A stretch of 64,000 bases of DNA from Cenococcum geophilum 1.58 (GCA_001692895.1 KV748176.1:2046001-2110000), one strand, 5' to 3'. Positions 23,514-36,224 are shown, counted from the stretch's first letter. Program-made: numbers and translations. The notes: a model not told the origin generated them from the sequence alone.

Positions 23514-26500
23514 GAATAATCTTACTTAAGCTACGTATTATAGAGTATAACTATATCTCTAACCTTAAATCCGTCCTGGCGAATGCGATAAGTATTATTA
23601 AAATACTCCTTATTTACTACCCTTAGTCGTCCTATACATGTAATAGCCTCTCGCATATCTACGTCTTTTTAGTTAAACTATTTTATATAAAGTGCTAATA
23701 GCTTTATAGTGGTCCGGACCGTTTACTAAGGTAGTATTTACTAAATAGGTATATAGAGTTCAATAGAAAGAACGTGCTTATACCCGCATATAACTCTTAC
23801 TAGTGTTATTTCTATAGACTGCTTAATAGTTATTCTATCTGCCTATAAGACGGTATAAAAACTGTCTAGCTATAAGCTATCCATCTTCGCCAAAATATCT
23901 ATTATAGGTTTATAACCTCGCTCTATAAAGCCCTACCCCTATAGGTAATATATAGAAGCTATAACCCTTTTAATATTATAGAGCTCTATAAGCGCAGTAG
24001 TAATACTAGCATTCTCTTCTCTATTATCTATAAAGAGCTATCTAAATACTCTCTATTAGCAAATAACGTCTTTATAAAGGAACTTCGCTATACTTTTTAT
24101 ATCCTTATTTTTAAGGGCCTGGGCTTCCACCTATCTAGATATATATTCTTAAGTAATAGCTAAATATTAGAATCCGAGACGGTTTAATGGTATAAATATA
24201 ATATCTACTATTACTTATTACTATAAGATAGACTCCTATATAGGGTATATTACCTTTTCTTCCTATTCTAACTGCCGCTCCTAGTATTATAGGCACGACT
24301 TAATATACTATAATATCTAATCCTACAGCCCTAGCCACTAATACCGATTTAAGATCCTCTAGTACGTTCTCTCCCGTTTATAATATCTACTCTAATTATA
24401 AAGGCTCTTAATAATCTCTTACTAAGTTATCTCGTTATTAACTACTCTTCGCATTAATATATTTTTTTAACTATTAGCAAAAGAGCTATTAATTACGCAC
24501 TAGGAACTTTAGCGCGTGCTATTTAAACCTTTTAAATTCCTTAGTATTTATCTTCTCTAAACGCTATAAGGTTACTAACTATTTTATAATTTTCTAAGAT
24601 TTCTTTAAATATAAGTCTTTTAATAGCAGGCCTGCTTCCATTTTAAGAGGGCTAGCTATATATTTTAAGGCGCTTAGCTTATAGTTAATAAACTATTTAA
24701 TATCCTTAGTCGGCTTATTAGGTTATTTGCTATTAAGTAGCCATTGCGAAAATCTATTAACTAGGCTATTCTTCTTCCCCGGTATATATTTAATATTAAA
24801 GTCCCATAGCTAGATCTATGCTAGCTATCTTATTATTAAAGCTCTAGGTAAATTAGTGGTAGTACAATTTAGCTATACGACTAAGGTATTCGCGTTTATC
24901 TCTACTGTAAATTAAACGCCGTATAAGTATACATAACACTTCTTTAACGCGTGCAGTAACGCCTAATATTTAAGCTTTCCTAAGTTATATTTCTGTTCCG
25001 CTTAAGACTAAATACCGCTCTTATATTAATACGGGTAATGGCAACCTTACACATCTAGTTGCATAAGGCCGCACCCCTAGCCATTTTTGCACCTATTAAC
25101 GGCAAGAATAATTAGCCTAACCCCCTTAGTATAATCTAGCTAAACTAATACGGGTGTGGTAGTAATTGCATACTTTAGAGTCTTTATAGCAGTAATCTGC
25201 TCTATGCCCTATATAAACTAAACATTTACTTATATGAAAATGTTTATCGGTAGATTGCGAGCACCGCGACTTCTACCAACAACATCAAACTTCTCCATTT
25301 TTGAGCCATACGGCTTTTGCTTTCCCACCCACCATCCCTATGTATACACCTATATAGAGCTTCGCATATCTAGGTATAAAGGAGGTGATAATGCTAGGTT
25401 ATACCTGGCTGGGTCATACTTNGCTTTCTCTGCTTNACCCACCCTACCTNTAGCTGCAGGNCTGGCGCNGGCTGTGCTTGCAGAGATAGCCTCCTTTNTG
25501 CCTATACCTCCAAATATTGATATTGTTGTACGGTTTCTTCTTCTTCAGATGGTGACGAGCAAAAATGAGATAAAGTAGTCGGAAAATTGGCTCTGCTTTA
25601 ATTGCGAAGTTTTTTACCTATATTTAGTAATATACAACAACTTCTAGAAATGCTTTGGCGGATATAACGTTTTTATAGTCTTTTTAGTAAATGGTTTTTG
25701 CGACCTTTAACTCTTTTAGATATTATCCCTTTCTATTATAGCGGTAACCAACTACTATAATCTTATTTTTATAAAAATAAGACTTTACGCCTAAAATTAT
25801 ATACCTAGCTTATTTTAAATTTATAAGTACTCCATTTAGCTATATAATATATTCTAAAATGTATCTGCATATATCTAAAAGGCTCTCCTCCCTATTATAT
25901 ACTATCTATAGGCCTTTTACTATAATATTATCTAGAAATAGTAGGGTATAGTATAGGATATATTATTCTAGGATTTTAGTAATTGTCCGCACGAACTAGG
26001 CTATGGAATTCGTGCCTTTTATAGGTACCATTGTTTATTATAAAAGTCCTAAAGATATTATAAAAGCTATTAGGTTTCTACTTTCTATATTTAGCTCTAA
26101 TTAGTTATAGCTAAAGAAGAAGTCCACTAGAGATATAACCTTATACCCTATAAACTCCTTAGAAAACTTATTAGTATATAGTGGTAGATTTGCGTCCCTA
26201 ATAATTACTTAGTTAATATTTATTGCCGCGTTAATTAGTTGATACTCTTTATGTTCCTTTTTGCTTATAAAAAACTATGGGTTTATATATAGGCCTTTAT
26301 AATAGTCTAGAGTCCCTTAAGCTAGTCGTTCTTATAATATATTTATTACTTCTCCTTATAGGGCCCTTGGTATAAAAAGTTTAGTACTTACTATACTATA
26401 TACAGTATAGTCTTAATCTTTAGTGGTAGAGTTACGTCCCTACTAATACAACCTATTTTAAAGAACTCCTATACTAGAACCTCTTCTTAGTTAAATAATA

Positions 26501-29500
26501 TAGCCTTAAGAATCTCTTATTCTCTTAGCTAAATATCTCCTATAATTATACGCTCTAATTATTCTAGCTTTAATCGCGCCCTATAGGCTAGCTTAGTATA
26601 TTACGGCTTAAGAAAATAATTATACGGACTAAGAGGCAATCCTTAAATAGACGCTTTCTGTTAATATAAGGCTACCTCTTACTATTCTATTATACCTCCT
26701 ATAACTATTCTATCTGGTGTTAATAAATTAACTAGGTGGACTTTTTCTACCTTTTGTTTATACGCAGTTGCTACGTTTATAGCGTTTAGTTAGGCCTTAC
26801 TTTAGTAGTTTTCCATTCGTATTATAAATAGATTTATCGTTTTTGATATTTAATATATAAGGGACTTAACCTTTACTTTAAATATTGGCTTCCAATTCTT
26901 CCTTAAGTATTTTTTTAGGATTTCCTTTAACGTTTTACTATCAAGCTCTCTCTATCTAATATTATATTCCTTTTTCTGCCGATAGCTCTATCTAGCGGAT
27001 ATCCAAAACGGTAAACGTCCGTATTAGAGCCGCATCTTATTTTCCTCCTCTTTATTCTTAACGTTCTTTTTATCTTACTTCGCTAGGTTATAAGTAACCC
27101 TAAATATAATCCTAGCAGTTACACCAACTATACGTTTCTTAAACTGTTATTTATACTAAGGCCTTTATTTAGTTTAAAGAATATTATATCCTTATGGGAT
27201 ATTAAAACCCTTATTTTAACTCTACTATCTTCTAATTAAATAATATAAGACACCTAACCTATTGCGATTCGTTTTATTACTAATTTAGCCCTTCCTAACT
27301 ATAACTTATTAAGTATTACTTTATATAATATTTCTCTAACAGCAATAAATGTTGTAGATATTAAGATATTACCTATTACTATAGGGACCGCATACACTAA
27401 TCTAATAAACTTAAACTAAGTCCTATTAGTCGACGTTAAACACGTACCCTATAGTTATGGAGGTAGACTTAATATTAGTAAACCGTGTTATAGAGCCACG
27501 CTTTCTTTAATAAGGTTAAGCTCCGCTCTAAAGTTAATTAAGTATTTAGCCCTGCCATCTTCTATCTACGCTTTTACCTTTAGGTATCGCCTTTAAAATC
27601 GGATAAATTCTACCCCCCGATTAATCCAGTCTACTTTAGCCATTATTAAGCTGGCTTAATTAGCATGGAATATTAGGTGTGCTAACAATATAGATACCTT
27701 AACGTCCTCTTACTTTTATTGGTAAGACTCTATAAGGGGTAGCGGGAGAGGCTTAAAGAATAGCCTTATAACTTTAGGTATGTACATAAGGCAGTTACTA
27801 ATAGTAACTTTAATAGTTTTTAATAAGATCTTGTCCACTATTATAGTTAGGCTTAGGATGTTTCCTTTTAGTATATCCATTGTCCTAACTAGCTTTGGTT
27901 GTAATACTTTAGCTACTATTATTATATCTGCTATTTGCTCTGTCTATCTTAGCTATTTAGTATAGTTTATTTTATTAACCTTATTACTGCTTAACGGTGA
28001 TAAAGGAGCCTACTACTAGGGCCGTAGTGCGATTTGGATAGTCGTATATTTAAACCGTTGCCGGTTATAGACTAGATGGTTTTAGAAGCTATTTTATTAC
28101 CCTTACTTCCCCTTACGGTCTTCTAGGATTATATATTTATAGCGTAGGCTATAACTAGGTTGCGGCCCCTACTAAATTAATATATATTAACTCTACTTAG
28201 TATATATTTTCCTAGGACCTACTAAGTTCCTCTTTACTTTTAGCGTTACTACTTCTATAAGCTCTATAGAAGCTGCCTTTAGTTAGACACCTGTTACTGG
28301 CGTATTAGGATTAATATTCGCGTTCTACCTTAGCTAGTTTTTAAGGAACTAGATCTAATTATCGCCCGGTAAATATAAAATCGCATTTTTTAGGCGCTTA
28401 CGTATTCTAGCGTATATTTAGTTATTCTCGTTTATATATAGGAAACCACAACAAACTAACTCTTAGAGCTATAGATATTAATTAATAAAACGGTAGGAAC
28501 CCCCGCATTTATAATACGTCTAATTTTATATCTAGTATACGCTAAAGTTCCCTAGCCCTTTATACCTTCCTAGGCCCGGCTTATATCGTTTTTATAACGC
28601 TCCCTTATAGGGCGGCTGCGGTCTGTTATTACCTAGTGCTAGTTACGGGTCTATTTATTCTTAACGCATTAACGCCTTATTTAGGAGCTGTGTATATTAT
28701 ATTAGATCTTAGCGAATCCTATCTAGAAATAGTATTAAAGATATAACGCCTACTAATTTAACTATCCTAAGATTAAGCTTTTAGAGTTAATTAATAAGTT
28801 TCACTAGTTTAGGGTCTATTTCCTAACTCGTTTAATAGGTACTTACTAACTCGCTTAGCTAAGAGACTATAGGTAGTTAAAGGGTAGTATCTCTTTAGTT
28901 TATTATAGCTGGTTACTAATTACGGAATTGTCTAACTAGCTAATAAAGGCCTTGTTTTTTAAGATTTATTATTAATAACTAATTGGCGCCTTTATGCGAA
29001 TTAAGCCTATCATCTATAGCTCTTCTTAGTAGGTGGAAGTTAAAAGATTCTCGCCTATTCTGGTTGGCTTCTGTTTTAGTTATAGTATATCTTTAGTATT
29101 TAAATAGAAGTCCCCTTATGAACCAGTACCCTTATTTGCGGTTTTCTATATTATTAGCCTTAGTAGCCTTCTGGGAGATTAACGTAAACTACCTATAGTA
29201 TTCGCGTATACTATTGGGTAGATTATTCCTATACTATAGCATATAAGCTTTTAAGAATTCTACCGTTTTAACTTATTAAAAGTAGTTACTTCCTTAGTAG
29301 TTTGTCCTAAGCTTTCCTATAAGTTCTATCTAGTTACTAATTATAAACTTAGGTAGACTTTGGATCTATATCTCTATCTAATAGTTACAATACTCTAGAA
29401 GTCCTAAATACTTCTTATTATCCATAATATAGTGTTAGATGCATAGCCGCTTATACTATTTAATAAATTATAATACGTTTTGTACTGTAAAGTAAGGGGT

Positions 29501-30198
29501 TTTAAAGGTGCCTAAAGCTAGTATAGGCTGGGCTATAATATACACCTTATCTTATTCTATTAGTAGTCTAGTAAGAGGTAACGGACCTAAAGTTTCTTTA
29601 GGGATAGGTAGGTGGACCTTATAACCCTTATTCTCTATTTATTAAGGGTTATTAGTCCCTAATATTATGGGAGTTAGGGTTAGTATTACATGCCCTAGTT
29701 TAGGAGAGCTTTACGGTTTAATAGGCTGCTTACTTTCTTTTTGCTTTTTAGCGCCTTTACTATTATTATAGAATGGGCCTAATATTCCTAATAATCCCTT
29801 TACTGGCACTGTCGCTATTATTATAAATTTAAAGGTAGCTCTAATAAATGTAAGAATAATAGTATAAACTGTTGTAAATATAGTAAATAAAATATAAAAG
29901 ACCTTTCTTTGCTGTTCCTGGTGTACTATAGTCCTTCCTTTTATCCTTTATCTTATTATACTACGTACTTGCCCTCTTATCGCTACTTACTAACTACTAT
30001 TCCCGCATAGAGAGCTTAGTAAGTGTCGTTAGTTTATTTTATAGCGGTGGCTGCGTACTAGTTGCTGATATGCCCGTGTTTCTTTGCATTTATCGTTCTT
30101 TCGCAGTTCTAGATCGTTTTTATACGTCTCCTATGTATAGAGCACCAAACTTCTAATCTAAAGAGCTTGCCGTCGTCCCTACGTGGAATGCTATAAAA
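23514..30198 (-). mobile_element. Gypsy-B internal region: gag to integrase
   Basis: Minus-strand Ty3/Gypsy coding DNA. A gag zinc-knuckle relic (YYKCGG) lies near 28,510. Reverse transcriptase is at about 26,600-25,700 with FLDNIIVKG (from YLDDIxVKG) near 25,911-25,941. RNase H is around 25,230-24,800 with readable text such as ITAIKTLKYAI and HALKKCYVYLYGV. Integrase runs from about 24,700 to 23,514. The C-terminal end of pol lies in the inverted segment at 18,017. A 338-bp foreign insertion interrupts the RT/RNase H linker at 25233. Numerous RIP stops mean no product. Confidence 0.8.
25233..25570. other. 338-bp un-RIPped insertion flanked by TA, with six ambiguous bases
   Basis: Minus-strand Gypsy-B coding text breaks at 25,572 and resumes at 25,230 (PIFRLL on one side, NV.FI.GIEQITAI on the other), and both sides are flanked by TA. 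The inserted DNA keeps CA dinucleotides and lacks the TpA excess. It contains N at 25422, 25436, 25450, 25461, 25469 and 25498. A 114-codon plus-strand open frame spans it (25234-25578), but I recognise no product. Terminal inverted repeats are not convincing. Confidence 0.6.
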
Positions 30199-30467
30199 TA
30201 TATGAGAGGGTACAGTGTCTCTTAGATGGAAAGTCGCAGTGCTGTCAGTCTGTTAGTTTATTAGTCGGTTATAATCAATTAGAGTTAAGCAGGAAGAAGG
30301 AAAGAAAAGAGTGTATTAAAGGAAAATTATATATCTGTTAGTGTCGCCTAAGTTATTAAAAACTTTAGGGCCTTAGACCAATATATATAACTATAGAAGG
30401 CCTAGGCTCCCCTAAAGCTATACCCAATCTAGATGTTAAATCTAGGAGGCTAAATTATACTACTATA
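30199..30467 (-). repeat. Gypsy-B 5' LTR
   Basis: 269 bp, beginning TATATGAGAGGGTAC (from TGTATGAG) and ending CTACTATA. It matches 56466-56714 directly and 21860-22103 in reverse complement. On its right the sequence passes directly into Gypsy-A integrase, so Gypsy-B inserted in Gypsy-A copy 2. Confidence 0.85.
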
Positions 30468-31059
30468 ATATAAAAGTATATCTCTAGCTATTATATTTGC
30501 TAATAAGCTAAAGCTTTATATAAGACGTATAACGGCCTTTTAAAGCTACTACCTATTCTAAACTAAAGATAGAAGGATATCTTAAATAACTTTATTATTA
30601 ATCTCCCTATAAGTAAAGGCTGTATAAATATTATGGCAGTTATAGACCAACTATTTAAGATAAGATACTTAATTGCCTGCCCTAATATGTTAATACCTAC
30701 TATTGCTAACTATTCCTAGACCAAATATAGAAACTTTACAAACTCCCTAAAATAATTATCTCTAATAAAGATAGTTAGTTTATCTCTATATTTTAGAAAG
30801 AACTAACTACCTAACTCTATATTAAAGCACTATTATTTATAGTATACTACTTAGAAATGGATAGTTAAATAAAATATATAAACGCTATAATGGAATAATA
30901 TATTCCGATATATATGTTATATTTATAGGATAACTAGATTAACTAGCTTGTATTTACTAAATTTACTATAAATAATTCCGTCTTAAAAACTATAAGAGTC
31001 TCCCCATTTCTAGTTAACTACGGCTAGTATCTATAAATGGGGTTTAAACCCTTTAGTAA
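30468..31059 (+). pseudogene. Gypsy-A copy 2 integrase segment
   Basis: Plus-strand integrase core and C-terminal region, uninterrupted through the point where copy 1 is broken. It matches copy 3 (about 45,000-44,370 in reverse complement). It ends with TTTAGTAA, the 8-bp duplication made by the hAT insertion; the match resumes at 36,225. Confidence 0.85.
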
Positions 31060-31499
31060 TAGTGTGGTTTTCGATACTATTAATAAGGCATTAATTAATA
31101 ATCGCTATTATTAGCCAGTAATTGATAATTATCAATAATTACTTAGCATTATAGTACGTGCTTAAACCTAATTAATTTACAAAGGCTTTTAGAAAATACC
31201 CTATTAATTCTTTAAAGCAAGTTAATTTAACAACTTTAACCGCTAGTTAAAGTTCCTTAAAGTTACTAGTAGGCAACTTTAGTAGTAGATTCTGCTATAT
31301 TTTGCTATCTATAGCAGAATATAGTAGAAAACGGCAGAAAACGGCAGAAGGCTATAATATTAATCTACTATCTTAAGTGTTTTGTCTGAAATACCAGTTT
31401 ATTTCTAATGTTTTAAACACTTTACTCTTTTAAGGTTTTTTATTCCTATTTACGCCCTTTCCCATAATACTATATAACATCCCCCTAAAAAAAACTCGC

Positions 31500-33200
31500 T
31501 CTAGTTTATCGCTTATAGCTAAAATTAAGAGAATATTAATAGCTATATATAATAACCTTAGCTAATGTTTTCTTTGTTAATCTTAACACTACTATTTAAG
31601 CGCTAATATCTTACTAATATTATACGGTTCCCTATTACAAGAATTTTAGTACTTATCTTAACTTACTAGTTAAGCATACTTCCCTATCTTTTAAGCAATC
31701 TAATTAAATATGTTAAGTTCCTACACCTAGGGTTTCCTTTTATACAATAAAGAACTTAGAGGAGTAGGAGCTTTTTCTTGGTAGGACTCCCAAAGCTCTT
31801 AACCCTTTTTTAATATAGGTTTAACCCACTTTGTTTTCCAGTTTGCCTTAATATACTTTATATAACGGCTTAGATAAAGAATAAGAGCGGCAGTATGAAG
31901 GGGTAAGTTGTCTGTTTTGCTATAGTATTTATTAAATATCTCCCACCCCTTTCTAATTTAAGAGCTAAACTCCTTATTAGAAGTATGTTTAGACTATTAT
32001 ATAGTATTAGTATTATCTAATCTAAAAGGAAGTCTACTTATAAGCGCGGCTTTAAAGTACTATATAATAATATCTATAGTAAAGAGTATACTATTAATTG
32101 CTGTACGGTTACCCTAAGTCTCTACAGTTACTTAGTGGAATAGTTAAAGGAATTCCTTAATTATATAAAGCCTTTTTTAGTCCTTTAGAGAGAGATGGTC
32201 TGCCTAAAGCGTAGTAAAGTAGTTCTTAGTATAGGTATTAATAGCTCCCGCCTTTTAATCGGCTATACCTAGCATTTAAAACTAGCTATTCTATCTTATA
32301 CGGTTATTAAATAGAATTACTCTCCCTACTAGATACTTAAACTCCTTTATATAACCGGCGGAACTGCGGATATATATAATAATATTATAAGGCCTACTAA
32401 GTGGTCTTATAACCTAAAAGGTTACCTATTAACCCCCTTTCCCTCCCTATTTGTTATATAACTTAAGTTACTTTACTTTAATTAGGCTATAAAATAGGAA
32501 GGCTTATACGGCTAAATTAATAATATAACTAGTACACCAGATCCGCCAGTATGTAGAATCCCATTTAATATCCTCCTCTTTTCTAAAATAGGCTTCTACT
32601 ATACAACAAAGTATATTATTTAAAGTGGCGTTATTACAAATAATAAACCTAGGCTTTTATATAATACTACAGTCCTTAAGGGCTAGGAAAAGAGTAACAA
32701 ATTACTTATTTCTATTATAGTTTGCTACTATATAAAGCGCGAAAAGGGCCTTTAAGCGCTTCTCTTAATTATAGTTAATAAAGTAGGCGCAGATCCTTAG
32801 AAGAAGGAGCCTATTTAGGGAGATCCAGATATTAAGTAAAAGATAAATATTTAATACTGCTAACTAAAGTTTCTTTTATATAATATCTTTATAAGTCTGC
32901 TAGGGTTACTTAATCTTCTTTATAACTTAAGAGTGTACTATAGCTATAAAGTTAGACAATTTTGGATTAAGTACTTAGTAAAAAGTATAAAATTTAGGCT
33001 ATTTAACAACTTAAAAGGAAGGTTTTATACAGTAATTAGTGTAATTAAAGCTTTATTAATTATATCCTAATTTAGATATTTTTAGTAAACTTAAGTATTA
33101 ATCTCTTCTATTTAGCCTAAGGACTATACTTAAGTATAAAGTTGCTATAATTAGCGGATGGTTTCCCCTTAAATTAGACTCGGAGTTCGGTTAACATATA
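31500..33200 (-). pseudogene. hAT-1 transposase remnant
   Basis: Minus-strand translation around 31,960-31,780 reads GWEIFNKYYSKTDNLPL followed by HTAALILYLSRYIKYI and WKTKWV. This matches the hAT block with the consensus KYYxxTDxSPxYxAAxxLxPxxKWxYFxxxW. Upstream, at about 32,230, RPSLSKGLKKAL lies in the expected region. The C-terminal dimerisation part falls near 31,650-31,500 but is eroded. Stops occur throughout. Confidence 0.75.
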
Positions 33201-33332
33201 TTCCATACTTTAACTCAAGATATCTATGCATATTTGTACTAACTAAAGTGCTATATAGTAGTGTTGCTGTATAGTATATACAGAACTTAAGTCGAGAATT
33301 CTCTTTATTATATGCCGTACGAGTATAAACCC

Positions 33333-35452
33333 TTTTTTTTTTTTTTTTTTTATATCCATTGTATTATACTACGTACAATACTGCGCATGCAGCCTTAGGC
33401 TATGGCGCTATAGTTCTATATACATAAATCCTTTCTAGGCAGCTTAATATGTACTAGTAGCTATGTCCTAGTAGTTTATAAACCCCTAAACTAGGAGTTT
33501 ATAGTTTCCTAGTAAAATACTAAGATACTACAACTACTAGGGAATGAGAAAATGGTAAGAAAAACTATAAGAAATCCTAACCCCTGTCCCTGTCCTTTTG
33601 CAATTTATTTCTGTCCTTTTACTCTCTACTATTTTTTACCTAGAAGCCTAGTAGGAGTTACCTCCCTCTAGAATCCTATTAATTTTATTCTTCCATGGAA
33701 TCTTCTACACCAGTACTCTGTATTAGTTTAGCTGCTTTAAGAACCTCGCAGTCTTTACTATTAGCAAAGTGTTTTTCTTTACAATTAATACAAAGAGGGG
33801 TAGTATGCTTGCAAGGCCTGCCCCCTACTATACAGGTAGGACAGACGTGGTCTTTAAATAGATGTGCAGCCGCACAATATCTACAGGCCCTAGTAGAGCA
33901 TCTGTCTCCTATATAGCCAAATTTTTGGCAGCTATTACACTGCGTAGTAGGAGAGACTTCGAGGTATTTTATTACCTTAGTAGCTGTACCTGCAATTGAT
34001 ATCTCTTTTTATTTCAGGATTTCTTGTCTTTTTTCTTCGTTCTCTATAGTAAAAACTATAGAGCTAAATCTGGTCTGTGGATCGTGTCTTTTTATACTAG
34101 ATAAGATCTATCTAGGTAGTCCTTATATCCTTATAGGATTAAAGGTCTCAATTTCTTCTTTTAGAAGCTTAGAGCCCCCCTCTCCTAAAAAAGGTAAAGT
34201 AGGGACCCTATGGGCTATAATTTAAACCCAAGGTTCTAGTTTTTGTTCTCTTTAAAAAGTAAAGCAGTTATGCCAGATCTCCTTATATTTGACTAGGAAA
34301 TCTACATTATACTCTTCTGTAGTTATAAGGAGAATATTTTGTTTTCCTTTAGTTCTAGCTATAGACGCTAGTACTGGCTTTTCTACTTGTAGTTTTAATG
34401 CAAATAGATAATTAACTTTGTTTCGTATAGAGAAGGTATTTAGAAGTTAGTCCTTTTCGTCCGTAATTAGAACTAGCTTCCTTTCTTATAGCTGCTTTTT
34501 CTTACTTCTAGTAGAAGTAGAACTCCTACTAGAAGAAGAAGGGGTAGAAGGTGGTAATAAGGAGGGTAGGGAGGACGAAGAAGAAGGAGGGAGGTCCTTC
34601 TTTAACCTCTCTGCGTAAGTTTCTTTAATAGGAGCCACCTCCTTCCGGAGAGCTCTTACTTCTTCTACTAGTCCTTTTAGGACCTCTTTTGCCTCTTCTT
34701 CTTCTTCTTCTTTTGCAAAGGGGTTTTTTCCTATTAGGATATTTTGTGTATAGTCCACTAGCTGTCTAACTTGTTCTTCTTGTTCTTCTCCTTCTAGCCC
34801 TCTATAGGCCTAGATTAGGCTTCTTAAAGCCTCGCATAGATGTTCTTCCGGAGAAAGGGAAGAAGGAGGTATACTAGGCATACTATCCGTAGTAGTCGTT
34901 GGTTTTATTGTCTTTTTTGCAGGTTTTTGGTTTCCTTTTTCAGGAGAAGACTGAGGATATCCTCTTTTTTCTCCTGTCCTAAACGGGCTAGGAGAAGGAG
35001 AAGGGGGAGAAAAAGTAGATGTAGAATCTTCATCACTTATTTCTATAGGAGGTTTTTTTTTGGACCTATTAGGCCTTGGCATTTTGTATCTTATAGGGGG
35101 GTTTCCTAGTTTTTACTATCCTTATACCCTTTCTCCTTACTAATCCTACTAGAAGATTTCTGGGGAGATTAGGCTAAAAGGTAGTAGAAAATCTAGCCTC
35201 TATATTTCGTGGTTTTGGTATTTAGTTTTGGTGTTCCTGTCCGTGCCTCGCTTACAAGCTAAGACCACCCCTAAGAAGAATTTTCTATTGGGGGAAAGGG
35301 GGTAAAACAACAAATAAATCCACCTCTAGCTCGCTAGGCAGTAGGAATTAAGTCTTAAAAGTTGGAAAATCGATTGTTTTTGATGGTAAGATGGGTATGC
35401 GTAAGTTTTGAAGTGTGGCGCTACCTTTTGGTAAGGTTGCATGTGTGGTGTT
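33333..35452 (-). mobile_element. ORF1-only LINE (Tad1-like), 2,120 bp, with poly(A) and 11-bp TSD
   Basis: A 19-bp T run at 33333-33351 is the poly(A) tail of a minus-strand element. AGTATAAACCC occurs immediately outside both ends (33322-33332 and 35453-35463), a target duplication of typical LINE length. The only coding capacity is an ORF1-like protein (about 35,082-33,688). Between its end and the tail there are just ~340 bp, so no endonuclease/reverse transcriptase ORF is present. The element sits in hAT-1 and is much less RIPped than its host. A non-autonomous derivative of a Tad1-like LINE is the simplest reading. Confidence 0.85.
33688..35082 (-). pseudogene. LINE ORF1 (gag-like) with zinc knuckles
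   Basis: Starts MPRPNRSKKKPPIEIS at 35082, followed by a serine/proline-rich N-terminal region. A second frame (34758 to 34486) encodes an acidic, lysine-rich coiled-coil-like segment (KEEEEEEAKEVLKGL). The C-terminal region has cysteine clusters at about 33,960-33,750: CNSCQKFGYIGDRC, then CRYCAAAH, CPTC, CINC. The first cluster fits C-x2-C-x4-H-x4-C with H replaced by Y, as RIP would do. It ends in GVEDSMEE at about 33,690. Stops and a frame change between segments mean it is decayed. Confidence 0.75.
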
Positions 35453-36224
35453 AGTATAAACCCATATTTTATAATCAGATTTACCCCTTATTAAAATTTT
35501 TAATCTAGTTTTAACTAAATTATAGGTAGTTAAAGGCGCAGGAAGAAATAAATCAACTTTAGAATTTATAATTTGTATAAAATATTTAAAAAGAAAAAAG
35601 GAGTTTAGAAAATTTAATTAAGCGGTAAGAATTATCAATAATAATTAATAATTACTTAGCATTATAGTACGTAACTAAGTAAGCCAATTAGACAACTTTA
35701 ACCGCCGGTTAAAGTTTCTTAAAGTTACTAGTAGGAAACTCTAGTAGTAGAGACGGGAGAATATGGCAAAAAACGATAGAATAGGTAGAAAGTAGAGAAT
35801 TCTCTCTATTGCGTGCCGTATAAGTATAGACCCATATTATATAAGTAGAGTTACCCCTTTTTAAATTTTTTGATCTAGTTTTAACTAAATAATAGGTAGT
35901 TAAATGTTAGGTAACTAAGCCACCTCGCCTATATATATTGTTCCGCACAGCTATACCTGGCATTAAGCCAGTTACTTACTTACCTTTTGGTTTGTGTAGC
36001 TGAGTAGTACAGAGCTTATCACCTTACATTAAAGGCGCAAGAAGAGATAAACCAACTTTAAAATCTATAATTTATATAAAATATTTAATAAAAAAAAGGG
36101 GGAAGGAGTTTAGAAATTTTAATTAAGCGGTGAGAATTATTAATAAGAATCGATAATTATCGATTGTTATTAATAACGATTATCAATCGATCTTATCAAT
36201 AGTAATTTATCGAAAACCACACTG
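35453..36224. repeat. Duplicated hAT-1 terminal sequence (internal direct repeats)
   Basis: 35,453-35,650 and about 35,836-36,140 are direct copies (shared words CTAGTTTTAACTAAAT, GGAGTTTAGAAA, TTAATTAAGCGGT). The stretch 35,630-35,760 repeats the left end of hAT-1 (31,125-31,290; shared ACTTAGCATTATAGTACGT and CAACTTTAACCGC). The arrangement looks like a hAT lacking its right tip joined to an internally deleted derivative lacking its left tip. Confidence 0.6.
35905..36028. repeat. 124-bp solo LTR, TSD TTAAA
   Basis: TGTTAGGTAAC...CCTTACA flanked by TTAAA (35900-35904, 36029-36033). The uninterrupted site is present in the neighbouring repeat copy at about 35,525-35,540 (AGTTAAAGGCGC). The very short LTR contains TATATATATTG, a possible TATA region. 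A related sequence in reverse complement occurs at about 40,106-40,193. Confidence 0.85.

Larger units (their letters stand above)
31060..36224 (-). mobile_element. hAT-1 transposon with 8-bp target duplication, hosting two later insertions
   Basis: The ends are inverted repeats of CAGTGTGGTTTTCGATA (the first C is T at 31060). The flanks are TTTAGTAA at 31052-31059 and 36225-36232; an 8-bp duplication is characteristic of hAT. Removing the element restores Gypsy-A. Total length is 5,165 bp, of which 2,131 bp are a LINE plus its duplication and 129 bp a solo LTR plus its duplication, leaving about 2.9 kb. The transposase is on the minus strand. The right third contains a duplicated copy of end sequences (see 35,630-36,180). 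Confidence 0.93.

Noticed and set aside
25234..25578. 114-codon frame in the un-RIPped insert
   Set aside because: Contains six undetermined codons, crosses the insertion border and has no recognisable motif.
17830..30640. The 180-bp similarity between 17,830-18,010 and 30,468-30,640, first read as a giant target duplication
   Set aside because: Both are integrase segments of two separate Gypsy-A copies; length and divergence are wrong for a target duplication.
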